Shown: in pieces, positions 18,929 through 27,921 of the stretch | Layout: each line of letters begins with the position of its first letter | Numbering within the stretch: the first letter of the stretch is position 1 | NCBI GenBank assembly: GCA_963755695.1 | Contig: CAVWLB010000008.1 | Span: forward strand, 1,851,833 to 1,915,832 | DNA from: QHWT01 sp963755695 | Lineage (GTDB): Bacteria > Acidobacteriota > Vicinamibacteria > Vicinamibacterales > 2-12-FULL-66-21 | DNA: 64,000 bases | Direction of reading: 5' to 3' | Notes under the pieces: generated by a model | The model's database searches: none | What the model was told of the DNA's origin: nothing | What the model saw: only the letters and a program-made list of their open reading frames with translations | Made by a program: the position numbers and the translations under genes

Positions 18929-19228
18929 CTACTCAACGATTGTGAAAATCTCGCGGTGCCCGGACTCCACCAGCGGCACCATCTTCTGATAGTTCTCCTG
19001 AAATTCGGGGCTGCCAAAGACCCGTGGGACCATCGCTTCGAGTGCGGCGAGATTCGGCAGCGTCATTTCCAGGACGAGCGTGTAGTGGGGCCCGGTTACA
19101 TCAGTCAGAAGTCGTGCAGAGCCTTCGGCCGCCAGCCGCTTCTGAATGGCGACGCCTTCCTTCATGACGGCTAGAGCCTCACGAGCTTTCCCAAACTTCA
19201 GCTGAAACACATTGCGGACGACGATCAT
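18929..19228 (-). CDS. Dimeric alpha/beta barrel protein (NIPSNAP/ABM-like), unknown function
   Basis: The 99-residue protein starts at the ATG at 19228 (MIVVRNVFQLKFGKAREAL), with an AAGGAG site 7 bases upstream; the longer frame to 19318 lacks one. It shows a ferredoxin-like pattern of alternating strands and helices: VRNVFQLKFG, a helix with EALAVMKEGVAIQKRL, then YTLVLEMTLPNLAALEAM and FQENYQKMVPLVESGHREIFTI. This fits NIPSNAP/ABM-type small dimeric barrels. No catalytic residues can be assigned. Confidence 0.8.
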   Translation of the reverse strand: MIVVRNVFQLKFGKAREALAVMKEGVAIQKRLAAEGSARLLTDVTGPHYTLVLEMTLPNLAALEAMVPRVFGSPEFQENYQKMVPLVESGHREIFTIVE

Positions 19229-19460
19229 GAGCAACTCCTTCGTGCCAGTAGGGCGACTTCCGTCGCTGGAACGGTTAACTGTAGCGTCAACGGTCCGCGC
19301 GGTCATGCACATTTGCATATGACATCAGCTTACCGACTCGCGACGTGGGGAGCCCCCTGCGCACGATTCAGCGGGCTCGAAGCGGCAAGGACGCCTTCAG
19401 AAGAAGGTGAATCAGCGGCATTGAAGATTCTCGACTTCGGGCCGTGGGAAAGGAATAGCT

Positions 19461-19583
19461 ATGCCAAAGACCAAGCGGTGGAAGATTGACGTTGGTCATT
19501 CCTCGACCGGCGCGTCGCATTGGGAGAAGCGTCGCATTGAGCGGGAGGAGAGGGGAGCGATGACGACACTTCGCGCTGCCTGA
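19461..19583 (+). CDS. Small basic ORF (40 codons)
   Basis: ATG at 19461, preceded by GGAAAGGAA at a good distance, encodes MPKTKRWKIDVGHSSTG followed by SHWEKRRIEREERGAM and ends at 19583. It is strongly basic and hydrophilic. I recognise no family. The ribosome site and clean start are the only support; it may be a chance ORF in the gap between two minus-strand genes. Confidence 0.3.
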   Translation: MPKTKRWKIDVGHSSTGASHWEKRRIEREERGAMTTLRAA

Positions 19584-19613
19584 AGTTTGGATCCTGTCGG
19601 GCGATCCTGCGGT

Positions 19614-20276
19614 TCATGAGCAGTGTGCGCCCGCCGTTCTTCGCAGTTCGGCGGGCGGCCGACGTTTGGAACTCGCCATGCTCCGCGCACGTTTCGCAAA
19701 GAGTGTCAGTCCTGACGCCACAAGGAGCATTGTGCCGGGTTCGGGAGTAGCAGCCGGGGATGGGATTCCGGTCACGACACGTCCGCTCAGCACCCCTGCA
19801 AGTCCTCTGTTCGTATACCCAATGCCCTTCTCCGATAGGAAGAAGTCGTCGATTATCTCGCTGACGGGGCCGAAAGTTATGCCTCCGACATCAACACCCC
19901 GGCCGGCGCCCATGCCGAACCCTTGGAGATCACCTTCCTCATTGAAGCGGAGCTCGGATAGGGTAGCGGTCGCCTGTGTCCAAAGAGTTGAACTCCAGTG
20001 AAAGGAGATACTCGATGCCAGACCTGGGTTGAAGTTCACGACGTCTCCGCCTCCTGGTGGAATGACGGAGCTATCGAACGTGAAGGTGCCGGCCGATGAC
20101 TTCGTATTGACTGGGTCACCCACTACTGGCCCGCAGGCAAAAAAGCAGCTGCCAGGGAATACGGTGAAATGAACGGTTATGGGGTCTGCCGAAGTTGTCG
20201 AGATGGCGCCCATCGCAAGAACCAACACGACCGAAAGAGCGGAGATGTTGATCCACTTCATGTGTGCGACATGCAT
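19614..20276 (-). CDS. PEP-CTERM-like secreted protein
   Basis: From the ATG at 20276 the 220-residue protein has a signal peptide (MKWINISALSVVLVLAMGAIS, cut near TTSA) and a body of about 150 residues rich in Gly, Ser and Phe. Near the C-terminus is TPEPGTMLLVASGLTLFAKRAR: the PEP motif, a hydrophobic helix and basic residues recognised by exosortase. A further basic tail after the motif is unusual and may be a read-through past a lost stop. Such proteins are anchored or processed at the cell surface with exopolysaccharide. No exosortase is in the window. Confidence 0.75.
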   Translation of the reverse strand: MHVAHMKWINISALSVVLVLAMGAISTTSADPITVHFTVFPGSCFFACGPVVGDPVNTKSSAGTFTFDSSVIPPGGGDVVNFNPGLASSISFHWSSTLWTQATATLSELRFNEEGDLQGFGMGAGRGVDVGGITFGPVSEIIDDFFLSEKGIGYTNRGLAGVLSGRVVTGIPSPAATPEPGTMLLVASGLTLFAKRARSMASSKRRPPAELRRTAGAHCS

Positions 20277-20575
20277 CGATCTACCCTCTTTCCGGTGGCA
20301 TTCTATGCAGGTACTCCTCCTCGCGCAACGAAAAACTCGCCAACCGCGGATTCGACGGAAAAATGAGACCGCGATCGGCATCGTCAGGAACAGAAAGGCT
20401 CGGCTTGCAACACGCCTCGCGCCAAGGAGCGGCGCTCTAGAACCAGAGGAAGGTTCTACGTGCGCGCAAATTGACTGAACGGTCTAACGATGTCGGCGTT
20501 CCCCACGGATCTCCGGCTATGAAGTGAAAGAGCGGACTCCCTGACGACGGCCCGTTGGTGCCATTATTGCTTCCT

Positions 20576-20722
20576 TCATTCCATCTGCATTCCAATCAGA
20601 ATTGATAACGTGGCGTCGATATTGGCGCCACATGCTGTCGTCTGAGCTCGTGCGAGTCCCGGGAACAGGCCGAGCGCAAGCAGCGACGTCAGGAGCGTGA
20701 CGGGGGAAGGCGGGAGTATCAT
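20576..20722 (-). CDS. Small secreted peptide or truncated secreted protein (48 aa)
   Basis: ATG at 20722 has GGAGG 6 bases upstream. The product is a clear signal peptide (VTLLTSLLALGLFPGLARA) followed by only about 22 mature residues (QTTACGANIDATLSILIG...). It lies downstream of the VOC gene on the same strand with a 76-bp gap. The excellent ribosome site and signal peptide argue that it is real. The short mature part may mean a longer gene was cut by a premature stop. Confidence 0.5.
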   Translation of the reverse strand: MILPPSPVTLLTSLLALGLFPGLARAQTTACGANIDATLSILIGMQME

Positions 20723-20798
20723 CGGAATCCTCCATGACAGCTCGGCTGGCCGGAGCGCGCCAGACCAGCTGCCAACGCCTCGAGACCAGGCGGCACTC

Positions 20799-21203
20799 TC
20801 AGGCACCTTTGTTCTTGTCGTCCCAGACCTTCGGCTCCCAGAGCTCGACCTTGTTTTCGTCTGGGTCCATGATCCACGCAAACTTGCCGTTCTCGTGCGA
20901 CTCGGGTCCTTGGATGACTTCCACGCCCCCCGCACGCAGCTGCTCCAGCAGCTCGCCGAGGTTGTCGACCCGGTAGTTGATCATGAAGGAAGACTTGCTC
21001 GGGCTGAACCACTGGCTGTCTTTCTCCGCGACATGCCACACAGTGAGGCCTCGATCCTCGGCCTTGTCGTCCGGCCATCTGAGGATCGCGCCGCCAAAGT
21101 CTTCCAGCGGCATGCCCAAGTGCTTCCGATACCACGCTGCCAGTGCAGCGCTGTCGCCTTTGCTCTTGAAGAAGACGCCGCCGACTCCGGTAATCTTCGC
21201 CAT
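20799..21203 (-). CDS. VOC (glyoxalase/bleomycin-resistance) family protein
   Basis: The 134-residue single-domain protein starts MAKITGVGGVFFKSKGD, with AALAAWYRKHLGMPLEDFGG in the first half and FMINYRVDNLGELLEQLRAGG, then FAWIMDPDENKVELWEP, in the second. The last motif contains the usual metal-ligand Glu. Members are metal-dependent lyases, dioxygenases or binding proteins; the substrate cannot be told. A second VOC gene is at 56.8 kb. Confidence 0.92.
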   Translation of the reverse strand: MAKITGVGGVFFKSKGDSAALAAWYRKHLGMPLEDFGGAILRWPDDKAEDRGLTVWHVAEKDSQWFSPSKSSFMINYRVDNLGELLEQLRAGGVEVIQGPESHENGKFAWIMDPDENKVELWEPKVWDDKNKGA

Positions 21204-21394
21204 CGTTGCCCTCCTACTTATCTAGCCGCCCAACGAGTAGTAGCCCGCAGATCATGGCCGACGCTGAGAGACCCGCAGCATAACGCCAACCGGCCTGTCG
21301 ATGAACGACGCTGGTACAAGGGTCGGCGGGCGGCGCAGTAACCCTTCGTTCTGTCGGAGCCTGCTAAGATGCTCGCGTCCACGGAGGTTCTTCG

Positions 21395-22453
21395 ATGGGA
21401 CGATTCTCGCGCAGGCTCGTCGCAGCAGCGCTCAGCGCAGGCGTTTTCGTTGTTCACGCCTGGGCGCAACAGGCCCAGACTGACAGCAGCACCATCGCTC
21501 CGGACGGCACCGCCTACGTCACCCGCGTCGTGCCGGTTCCCACGACGGTCAGTCCCGAAGCACAGAAGCTGCTCGCTCGCGTTGTCTCGGATGCCGCCAA
21601 GCCGGCGACATTGCAAGAGCGCCGAACTGGAACCGACAAATGGCAAACCGGCGCAGGCGAGGCCTTCAAGAAGATCTATCCCGTGAACATCGCCTCGGAC
21701 ACGATCGCTGGTGTTCCCGTTCGCATCATCACGCCGCTGACGATTCCGGCCGCCAAGCACGACCGGGTTCTCATCAACCTCCACGGCGGCGGCTTCAACT
21801 CCGATTCCGGATCATTCACGGAATCCATCCCGATCGCCTACATGGCGCAGACCAAGGTCATCGCCGTGCTGTATCGCCTCGCGCCGGAGCATCCCTTCCC
21901 CGCGGGGCTGGACGACGCCGTCGCCGTGTACCAGGCATTGCTCAAGACCAACACGCCGGGCAACATCGGCGTCTACGGCACGTCTGCTGGCGCGATCCTC
22001 ACCGCCGAAATGACAGCGAGGCTCAAGCAACTGAAGCTTCCTCTTCCCGCTGCAACCGGTGTCTTTTCCGGCTTGGGTGATTTCAGTCAACCGGGAGACT
22101 CGGCCGCGCTCTTTGCCTTGAACGGCTTCGCCGGCCATCTCGACCCGCCGAAGCCCGGTGCGCTCGACCTCGAATACTTCGACAAGTCCACCGACCCCAA
22201 GGATCGGATTCTCTCACCGCTCTATTCGGATCTGAGCGGATTCCCGCCGACGCTTTTCATCACCAGCGGCCGCGATCTGCTGCTCAGTGGCACGACAATT
22301 CTTCACCGCGCCTATCTTCGCGCGGGCGTCGATGCGCAACTCGTCGTCTTCGAAGCACTGCCCCACGCCTTCTGGAACAATCCCGATCTGCCCGAATCGA
22401 AGGAGGCGCACCACCTCATGGCCGATTTTCTCGATCAGCACTTGGGAAAATAG
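21395..22453 (+). CDS. Secreted HSL-family alpha/beta hydrolase (esterase/lipase)
   Basis: The 352-residue protein has a signal peptide (RRLVAAALSAGVFVVHAWA) and an alpha/beta hydrolase fold of the hormone-sensitive-lipase group. Visible are the oxyanion-hole HGGGF, the nucleophile elbow GTSAG, the Asp in TSGRDLLLSGT and the His in LPHAFWNN. These give a complete Ser-Asp-His triad, so it should hydrolyse short-chain esters in the periplasm. It is transcribed alone. A recombinase remnant starts a few bases after its stop. Confidence 0.93.
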   Translation: MGRFSRRLVAAALSAGVFVVHAWAQQAQTDSSTIAPDGTAYVTRVVPVPTTVSPEAQKLLARVVSDAAKPATLQERRTGTDKWQTGAGEAFKKIYPVNIASDTIAGVPVRIITPLTIPAAKHDRVLINLHGGGFNSDSGSFTESIPIAYMAQTKVIAVLYRLAPEHPFPAGLDDAVAVYQALLKTNTPGNIGVYGTSAGAILTAEMTARLKQLKLPLPAATGVFSGLGDFSQPGDSAALFALNGFAGHLDPPKPGALDLEYFDKSTDPKDRILSPLYSDLSGFPPTLFITSGRDLLLSGTTILHRAYLRAGVDAQLVVFEALPHAFWNNPDLPESKEAHHLMADFLDQHLGK

Positions 22454-22456
22454 ATT

Positions 22457-22600
22457 CTGGTGATGCGCTTCGCGCGCGACAAGTACGACCACTGTGCGCT
22501 GCGCTCGCACCTCCAATTGCTTGAAATCTCATTGCGGTCGGCGACGGAGTCGATCAACGACACTTCAACCGGCAGCTGATGGAAGGCGTGCTGGCCGCGT
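22457..22600 (+). pseudogene. Serine recombinase fragment
   Basis: The plus strand reads VMRFARDKYDHCALRSHL and SLRSATESINDTSTG, then after a one-base shift LMEGVLAA. This is the middle of a large serine recombinase catalytic domain, including the conserved RFAR arginine. It closely resembles the recombinase at 53.5 kb (RFAREKYDHFALRAHL, SLRSATEPIDDTSTG). The start with the catalytic Ser and the whole DNA-binding part are missing. It sits directly after the esterase stop codon. Confidence 0.7.
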
Positions 22601-22775
22601 CGGAAGCTTCTTCCGTGCCGATGGAGCTCACGTAGGCGACAGTGTACGCGGGACCGATCGTATCGATCGTGAAGATCGAATCAAGGCGTGCTGTTGGTCG
22701 ACAGGACGGCCAGCTCGGTAGTGGCGACAATGGGTACGAGCGATCGAGTGTTTTCAGCGGGAGCACCGAGAGAGC

Positions 22776-23525
22776 ATGCAGACCACCGTCTTCTTGCAGG
22801 CCGCGCTGAACGGCGACCGGGTTCACCCAGGAGCACCGCGTAATCCAACTGCGATCGCCGAAGCGGCTCGCGCAGCCGTGGACGCTGGCGCTCAGTCGGT
22901 GCATGTCCATGCGTTCGACGACGCAGGCCGGGAGACTCTAAAGGGCGCAGCGTGCGCCAAGGTTCTGCGCGCAATCCGAGCTATCTGCCCTGAGAGTCCG
23001 ATTTCCTTAACAACATCAGCAGCGATCGTAGGGGATCCAAGAGAGCGTTTCAGCACTGTCGAGGCGTGGGACGAAATGCCTGACCTTGTCACTGCGAACC
23101 AAGGCGAACCGGGAATTGTAGAACTTTGCGAGTTACTGCTATCCCGAGGCGTTGCCATCGAGGCTGGATTACTCAGCATTGAAGATGCGCGAGCTTTCGT
23201 GCGTTCTGGCTTGGCGGGCCGGTGTCGGCGCGTCCTTATCGAGCCGCTTGACGAGGATCCGGACGCGGCTGTTCAGCATGCTGCCATGATGGAAAACATC
23301 GTGGTGGCCGCGGGCATCACGATCGCGCAGGTTCACCACGGTTACGGAATAGCGTGTTGGGCCGTCAATCAACGTGGACTGGATAGAGGACATGGTATCC
23401 GTACTGGGTTAGAGGATGTCACGCTATTGCCAGATGGTAAGCAGGCACGCGACAACGCGGATCTAGTCGCAGCCGCCACGCGTTTGATCCGCGCCCATGA
23501 GGACCTTCGACTCGGATCTCCTTGA
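22776..23525 (+). CDS. BKACE-family (DUF849) beta-keto acid cleavage enzyme
   Basis: The 249-residue TIM-barrel protein has VFLQAALNGDRVHPGAP at the start, the zinc-binding SVHVHAFD motif, SLTTSAAIVGDPRERF, TANQGEPGIVELCELLLSRGVAIEAGL and, near the end, GIRTGLEDVTLLPDGKQARDN. These match 3-keto-5-aminohexanoate cleavage enzyme and its relatives, which split beta-keto acids with acetyl-CoA. It is somewhat shorter than classical Kce (about 270-300). No lysine-fermentation genes are nearby, so its substrate is probably different. Confidence 0.88.
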   Translation: MQTTVFLQAALNGDRVHPGAPRNPTAIAEAARAAVDAGAQSVHVHAFDDAGRETLKGAACAKVLRAIRAICPESPISLTTSAAIVGDPRERFSTVEAWDEMPDLVTANQGEPGIVELCELLLSRGVAIEAGLLSIEDARAFVRSGLAGRCRRVLIEPLDEDPDAAVQHAAMMENIVVAAGITIAQVHHGYGIACWAVNQRGLDRGHGIRTGLEDVTLLPDGKQARDNADLVAAATRLIRAHEDLRLGSP

Positions 23526-23582
23526 GATCTTGGAGCTACAGACGGCAGGAGCGACAGCGGAGCGCTGCCTCTCGAAGCGTTT

Positions 23583-23609
23583 CACCACGGGCTGAAGCAG
23601 GCCGTGGTG
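23583..23609. terminator. Hairpin after BKACE gene
   Basis: CACCACGG (23583-23590) pairs perfectly with CCGTGGTG (23602-23609). A second inverted repeat, AGGCCTG (23617-23623) with CAGGCCT (23635-23641), follows immediately. They lie between convergent genes ending at 23525 and 23634. No T run follows on the plus strand. Confidence 0.5.
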
Positions 23610-23633
23610 GAAGTCAAGGCCTGCCAGCCTCCA

Positions 23634-24194
23634 TCAGGCCTGCGTGCGATAGCGAAGACAGACCATTCCATTAGCAAAACGGCGCTCGTCCAAGAGATCC
23701 AGCTTTGCGCATACGTTGCTGGGCAGGACCCGCTTGCCGCCGCCAGTCATCATAGGCACGACGAACAGATGATACTCGTCGACAAGCCCGGTCCGGATCG
23801 CGTGTGCCGCGAGGGTCGGACCACCCACCGAAACATCGTGCGGCAATTGAGCCTTCAGGTCACGAACCACCTGCGGGTCGAATTCCCGCTCGAGACGCGT
23901 CTTCGGTGTAGAGACGATCTCCAGCGATTTGGAATAGACGATCTTGTCGGCCGCTTGCCAGATCCGCGCGAAGTTCAGCATGGCCGACGTCAGACCAGGA
24001 ATGACGTCTGGTGTCTGCCAAATCGCCATCGTCTGGTACATCTTGCGTCCATATAGATACAAGCCGATGGGGCGAAGAAGATCGTTGATGAAAGCAAATC
24101 CCTCCTCGTCCGGCGCCGCCCAATCGGGGCTGCCGGTTTCATCAGCGATGTAGCCATCCAGCGACGTAGGCGTAGCGTAGATCAGTTTGGCCAT
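23634..24194 (-). CDS. Dihydrofolate reductase-like (RibD C-terminal domain) protein
   Basis: The 186-residue protein has the typical start KLIYATPTSLDGYIADETG, then YLYGRKMYQTM, a middle ADKIVYSKSLE, DLKAQLPHDVSVGGPTLAA and DEYHLFVVPMMTGGGKRVLP. Proteins of this group bind NADPH and reduce small heterocycles or other unknown substrates, but most have no proven role in folate metabolism. It is a stand-alone gene. Confidence 0.92.
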   Translation of the reverse strand: MAKLIYATPTSLDGYIADETGSPDWAAPDEEGFAFINDLLRPIGLYLYGRKMYQTMAIWQTPDVIPGLTSAMLNFARIWQAADKIVYSKSLEIVSTPKTRLEREFDPQVVRDLKAQLPHDVSVGGPTLAAHAIRTGLVDEYHLFVVPMMTGGGKRVLPSNVCAKLDLLDERRFANGMVCLRYRTQA

Positions 24195-24435
24195 CGTGCA
24201 GCCTCTGTATTTTCTCAGTAGAAGGCGCCAGTCCTGATTCTCTCCACAGCCGATTGGTTCCGCGGTGGTGAGAATGAGGCGATATCGCGGATCCCATTTG
24301 GCCTAACCGGCACGACCTTTCGACCACCAGAGAACCGGTCAGAATGTTACTCCTGGGTGGTCACCTCTTTACGTGCGCCGGGGGTGGGCACCTGCAGCAA
24401 CGGATCTACCGATCGACACGATCGACACAGCTTAG

Positions 24436-24954
24436 ATCTCGTACGACACTCACCTGGCACACAAGGCCGAGCACGCGATTGATCTCGAGACGGGCGCGAT
24501 CGTCGGCGCCACGGTGCAGGGCGGCGACCAGGGCGACACGACCACGATTCAGGAAAGGCTCCCGGAGGCCGCTGAGCAACTCGAAGCGGTTGCCGAGGTC
24601 ACCAAACGCGCGGTCGCGGTGATTGAGGAAGTCGTCGCCGACAAGGGGTATCACAGCCGCGAGACGGTTCACGATCTGGAGACGCTGGAGATTCGCACGT
24701 ACATCAGCGAACCCGATCGCGGGCCGCAATCATGGACCGACCAACACGCCGAACGTGACTCTGTGTATGCGAATCGCCGTCGCATTCGAGGCGCTCGCGG
24801 AAGACGCCTCCTTCGACGACGCGGACGCGGCTTTAGTCTGCACAAAGATCCGGGCCACCTCTCGCTGGAGGCGTTCGCTTCTTTGCACGCGGCTCGCATG
24901 CTTCAATCCGCGAAGCCGATCACTACGCTCGCGCCGCCGCCCACGATTCAGTAA
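24436..24954 (+). mobile_element. Transposase remnant (IS1182-like, C-terminal part)
   Basis: The frame opens after a TAG at 24433 with YDTHLAHKAEHAIDLETGAIVGA, then GGDQGDTTTIQERLPEAAEQL, VVADKGYHSRETVHDLE and RTYISEPDRGPQSW, followed by YANRRRIRGARGRRLLRRRG. This is the DDE-domain part of a transposase of the IS1182 type. The N-terminal half is missing and the last 45 codons no longer match the usual end. No terminal inverted repeats were found. It is a dead insertion-sequence fragment. Confidence 0.75.
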
Positions 24955-25153
24955 AATTCCCATCCCAACAGCAGATCCAGACGGCAAACAATTGCGATTC
25001 GAGCGCAATCTCGGAGGTGTAGGATGCGACCACTTGAGAGTGGGGAAATCGGCGCTGTCGGACTAATCGAGGGCCGTTGACATCGCTACCGATGTTCCAT
25101 CTACACGGCCACGCGAGCGACTCGAATCGGTAGACGCCCTGCGGGGAATTGCC

Positions 25154-26257
25154 ATGGTCCTCATGGCACTTGACCATACGCGGGGTTTCCTCAGCAATGC
25201 GCAGTTTGCACCGGTCGACCTCGCCCATACCACTCCTGCTCTGTTTTTCACGCGGTGGGTCACGCACTTCTGTGCCCCGGCTTTTTTTCTGCTCGCGGGC
25301 GTCGGCGCATCGCTGTCGCTTGCTCGCGGGCGAAGCCTTGCTCAGGTGAGCCGATTGTTCCTGACGCGCGGTCTGTGGCTCGTCGTTCTCGAACTGACTC
25401 TGGTTTCTTTCGGCTGGGACTTCACACTCCACGTTACACCGTGGCTCGCCGGCGTCATCTGGGCCCTCGGCTGGTCGATGGTGTTGATGGCAGCACTTGC
25501 CTGGTTACCGAGAGGAGCGATTGCAGCAGTCGGCATCGCGCTGATCGTGCTTCACAATATGACCGATGCAATGACTCCGGCAGCGTTTGGCGAGTTTGGG
25601 TGGCTGTGGAGGTTTCTCCATTTCCCTGACCCGCACGCCGGCATGCTGATTCGCATCGATTATCCGATCATTCCGTGGGTAGGAGTAATGGCGGTTGGCT
25701 ACGCGATGGGCCCGCTCTTCAGAGAATCGCCGGAACGCAGGCAGAAGATTCTCGTCGGTATCGGCGTGTTGGCCGTTATCGGTTTTATCGGTCTTCGATG
25801 GCTGAATAGCTATGGCGATCCGATTCCGTGGAGTGTCGAGACACGAGGCACGTATACCCTGCTCTCATTCCTGCGTGTACGTAAGTATCCGCCTTCTCTC
25901 GCCTACCTGCTCATGACGCTCGGCCCTCTGCTGATCGCGCTGGTCTGGCTCGAACACCCGCGAGGCCGAGTGTTCTCTTTCTTCGTGACGTACGGCAGAG
26001 TGCCTCTGCTTTTCTACGTGGCGCACATTTACCTGGTGCATCTCATCGCGGTTGTCGTTGCGTACGGAGAGGACGGCCCAGCGAGTTTCCTTTTTACCAG
26101 CGACGGACCAATGGCCGGGCACCCGCCGTGGTATGGAGTCGATCTTGGCTGGGTTTACGTGGCCTGGATTTTGATCGTGATCGCTCTCTACCCGATGTGC
26201 CGGGCTTTTGCCAGAGTAAAAGCTCGTCGCCGGAATTGGTGGTTGAGCTACCTATAG
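25154..26257 (+). CDS. DUF1624 / HGSNAT-like membrane protein, start uncertain
   Basis: The inner-membrane protein has about 10 helices and the family signature VLMALDHTRGFL, then FFTRWVTHFCAPAFFLLAGVGASL and DYPIIPWVGVMAVGYAMG. Relatives include heparan-alpha-glucosaminide N-acetyltransferase. The conserved lead-in ERLESVDALRGIAM lies upstream of the first ATG, in a frame open from 25067 that has no ATG, GTG or TTG. The true start has therefore been lost by mutation or frameshift, or a rare codon is used. The gene follows a transposase remnant. Confidence 0.85.
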   Translation: MVLMALDHTRGFLSNAQFAPVDLAHTTPALFFTRWVTHFCAPAFFLLAGVGASLSLARGRSLAQVSRLFLTRGLWLVVLELTLVSFGWDFTLHVTPWLAGVIWALGWSMVLMAALAWLPRGAIAAVGIALIVLHNMTDAMTPAAFGEFGWLWRFLHFPDPHAGMLIRIDYPIIPWVGVMAVGYAMGPLFRESPERRQKILVGIGVLAVIGFIGLRWLNSYGDPIPWSVETRGTYTLLSFLRVRKYPPSLAYLLMTLGPLLIALVWLEHPRGRVFSFFVTYGRVPLLFYVAHIYLVHLIAVVVAYGEDGPASFLFTSDGPMAGHPPWYGVDLGWVYVAWILIVIALYPMCRAFARVKARRRNWWLSYL

Positions 26258-26516
26258 CTCCCCGGCTTGGTGATTTCTCGATGATCAGTGTGTAGATAAC
26301 CGGTAGTCGCCAAGGCGCTACCGAGCCACCGAGAGCGCCGGTCGTCAGTGCGGCGTCCATCGCGACGAATGTCGCGCCCAGTCGTGATTTTGACTCTGCC
26401 TGAAACTCCGAAGATCATCGTCCCCATGGCCTCACGCCAGGCGCGTGTTCGTTGGTCCGCCGCCACTATTAAAAATGGGCGAGTGCCGTGGCCACGCACT
26501 ACCGGCAGACCGCAGA

Positions 26517-27545
26517 CTACTTGTACGCGATCGCCGCGCTGGCGGGACCGGCCAGGTGAATAACCTCAATCTTGCGGAAGCCCATCGTGCTACACCAGCG
26601 GGAGAAATCGGCGCCTGTGAAGTCGAACGCCTCGCCGAACTCCACCAGCATGTTCAGCGACATCATGAGGCCGAACGCGTTGTCTCGCCGCGCGTCGTCG
26701 ATGATGTTCTCGACAACCACGAACGCGCCGCCTGGAGGCAGGGCGTCGTAGGCCGCCCTCACGAGGTCCATCTTCTTCTCGAGGTTCCAGTCGTGAAGGA
26801 TCATTCCCATCGTGATCACATCAACGTTGGGCAAGGGGTCGGCGAAGAAGTCAATCGGCCGGACCGCCACGCGGTCGGCGAGCCCCGCAGCGGCGATCTT
26901 GCGGGCGGCGATGGCGGTAGCGGCTGGCACGTCTGCCGAGATGCACCGCATGTGCGGGTGCGCTTGCGCGACGAGGATGGAAAGCAGGCCGTTTGCACCG
27001 CCCACGTCGCAGAGCGTCTGGTACCGCGAGAAATCGAACTTGGCAGTGAGGGCTTTGAAATTGCCCACCGAGATCCCGGCCATCGCCTCCATGAACTGCT
27101 CGAGCCGTTCCGGCTTGCGGTACAGCTCTTCAAACATCGAGGTCCGACCGTGCTTGGTTTCGTTCTGCGGCTGGCCGGTTCGGAGCGCCTCCGTGAGGTC
27201 GCCCCAGAAGGGATACAGGCGGGTGTTGGCCATTTCCAGGAAGCCGCCCATGTAGTGGGGGCTGTTTTTGTCAAGGAAGGCTGCCGTTTCACGCGTGTTG
27301 CGATATCGCGCATCGGGGCCGTCGCCGTCGCGCTCGAGGAAACGTAGCGCGACCAGCGTGTCAAAGAAATCGGGATTCGCGCGGCTATGCAAGCCGAGCG
27401 CGTGCTGGAGTTCGCTACCCGTCATCGTTCCGCCGCCCAACCGCGTGAACAGCCCGAGTTCCACGGCCGAGAGGAGGGTCTTTGCCGGCCAGAAGGCCAT
27501 CCCGACTTCCATGATTCGAGCTGGTGTCAACGATTCCAAAGCCAC
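26517..27545 (-). CDS. SAM-dependent O-methyltransferase (ASMT/PF00891-like)
   Basis: The 342-residue protein has an N-terminal winged-helix dimerisation part (ITPARIMEVGMAFWPAKTLLSAVELGLF-like region) and a Rossmann methyltransferase domain. Motif I is TLCDVGGANGLLSILVA, the acidic residue is in ISADVP, and MGMILHDW and AYDALPPGGAFVVVENIIDD follow. This is the acetylserotonin/hydroxyindole O-methyltransferase fold, used on small aromatic or polyketide substrates. The GTG at 27545 touches the AGGAGG site, so the TTG two codons on (27539) is a likelier start. No biosynthetic cluster surrounds it. Confidence 0.9.
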   Translation of the reverse strand: MALESLTPARIMEVGMAFWPAKTLLSAVELGLFTRLGGGTMTGSELQHALGLHSRANPDFFDTLVALRFLERDGDGPDARYRNTRETAAFLDKNSPHYMGGFLEMANTRLYPFWGDLTEALRTGQPQNETKHGRTSMFEELYRKPERLEQFMEAMAGISVGNFKALTAKFDFSRYQTLCDVGGANGLLSILVAQAHPHMRCISADVPAATAIAARKIAAAGLADRVAVRPIDFFADPLPNVDVITMGMILHDWNLEKKMDLVRAAYDALPPGGAFVVVENIIDDARRDNAFGLMMSLNMLVEFGEAFDFTGADFSRWCSTMGFRKIEVIHLAGPASAAIAYK

Positions 27546-27921
27546 CTCCTCTCGGCAACATCCGTTAACGCGGGTCTGGGTTACTGCGGGCGCGCTCGAT
27601 AGGATATCCCACGCTCAGATTGGGTCGGCCAGCATCGTATTTTGCCCACCGATGCCCGGTGTGGCGCACATAGGCAATGTCTGGTCGCCATCTGTCGAGG
27701 AATCCGTCACGGCCGGCGAGATCGTCCCTGCGCCGTTTTCGAGGAGTAATTCTGTTCCGGCCCGGGTCAACGGTGTATAGTCGCTCCACTCTGAGCCATT
27801 TCGGACGTGGATTCCTCGCTCAAGGCATGTTGCCTCCGGAGTCGCCCGTGCTCAGAGCGGACTCCACGCAGTTGGATGCGAAGGGTACCGCCAAAGACGC
27901 ACGAACAACTATGGAGGACTC
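27546..27921. other. Intergenic region, divergent promoters expected
   Basis: The region lies between the divergent methyltransferase and the small unknown gene at 27922 and must hold both promoters. I see no convincing gene or repeat in it. Confidence 0.4.
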
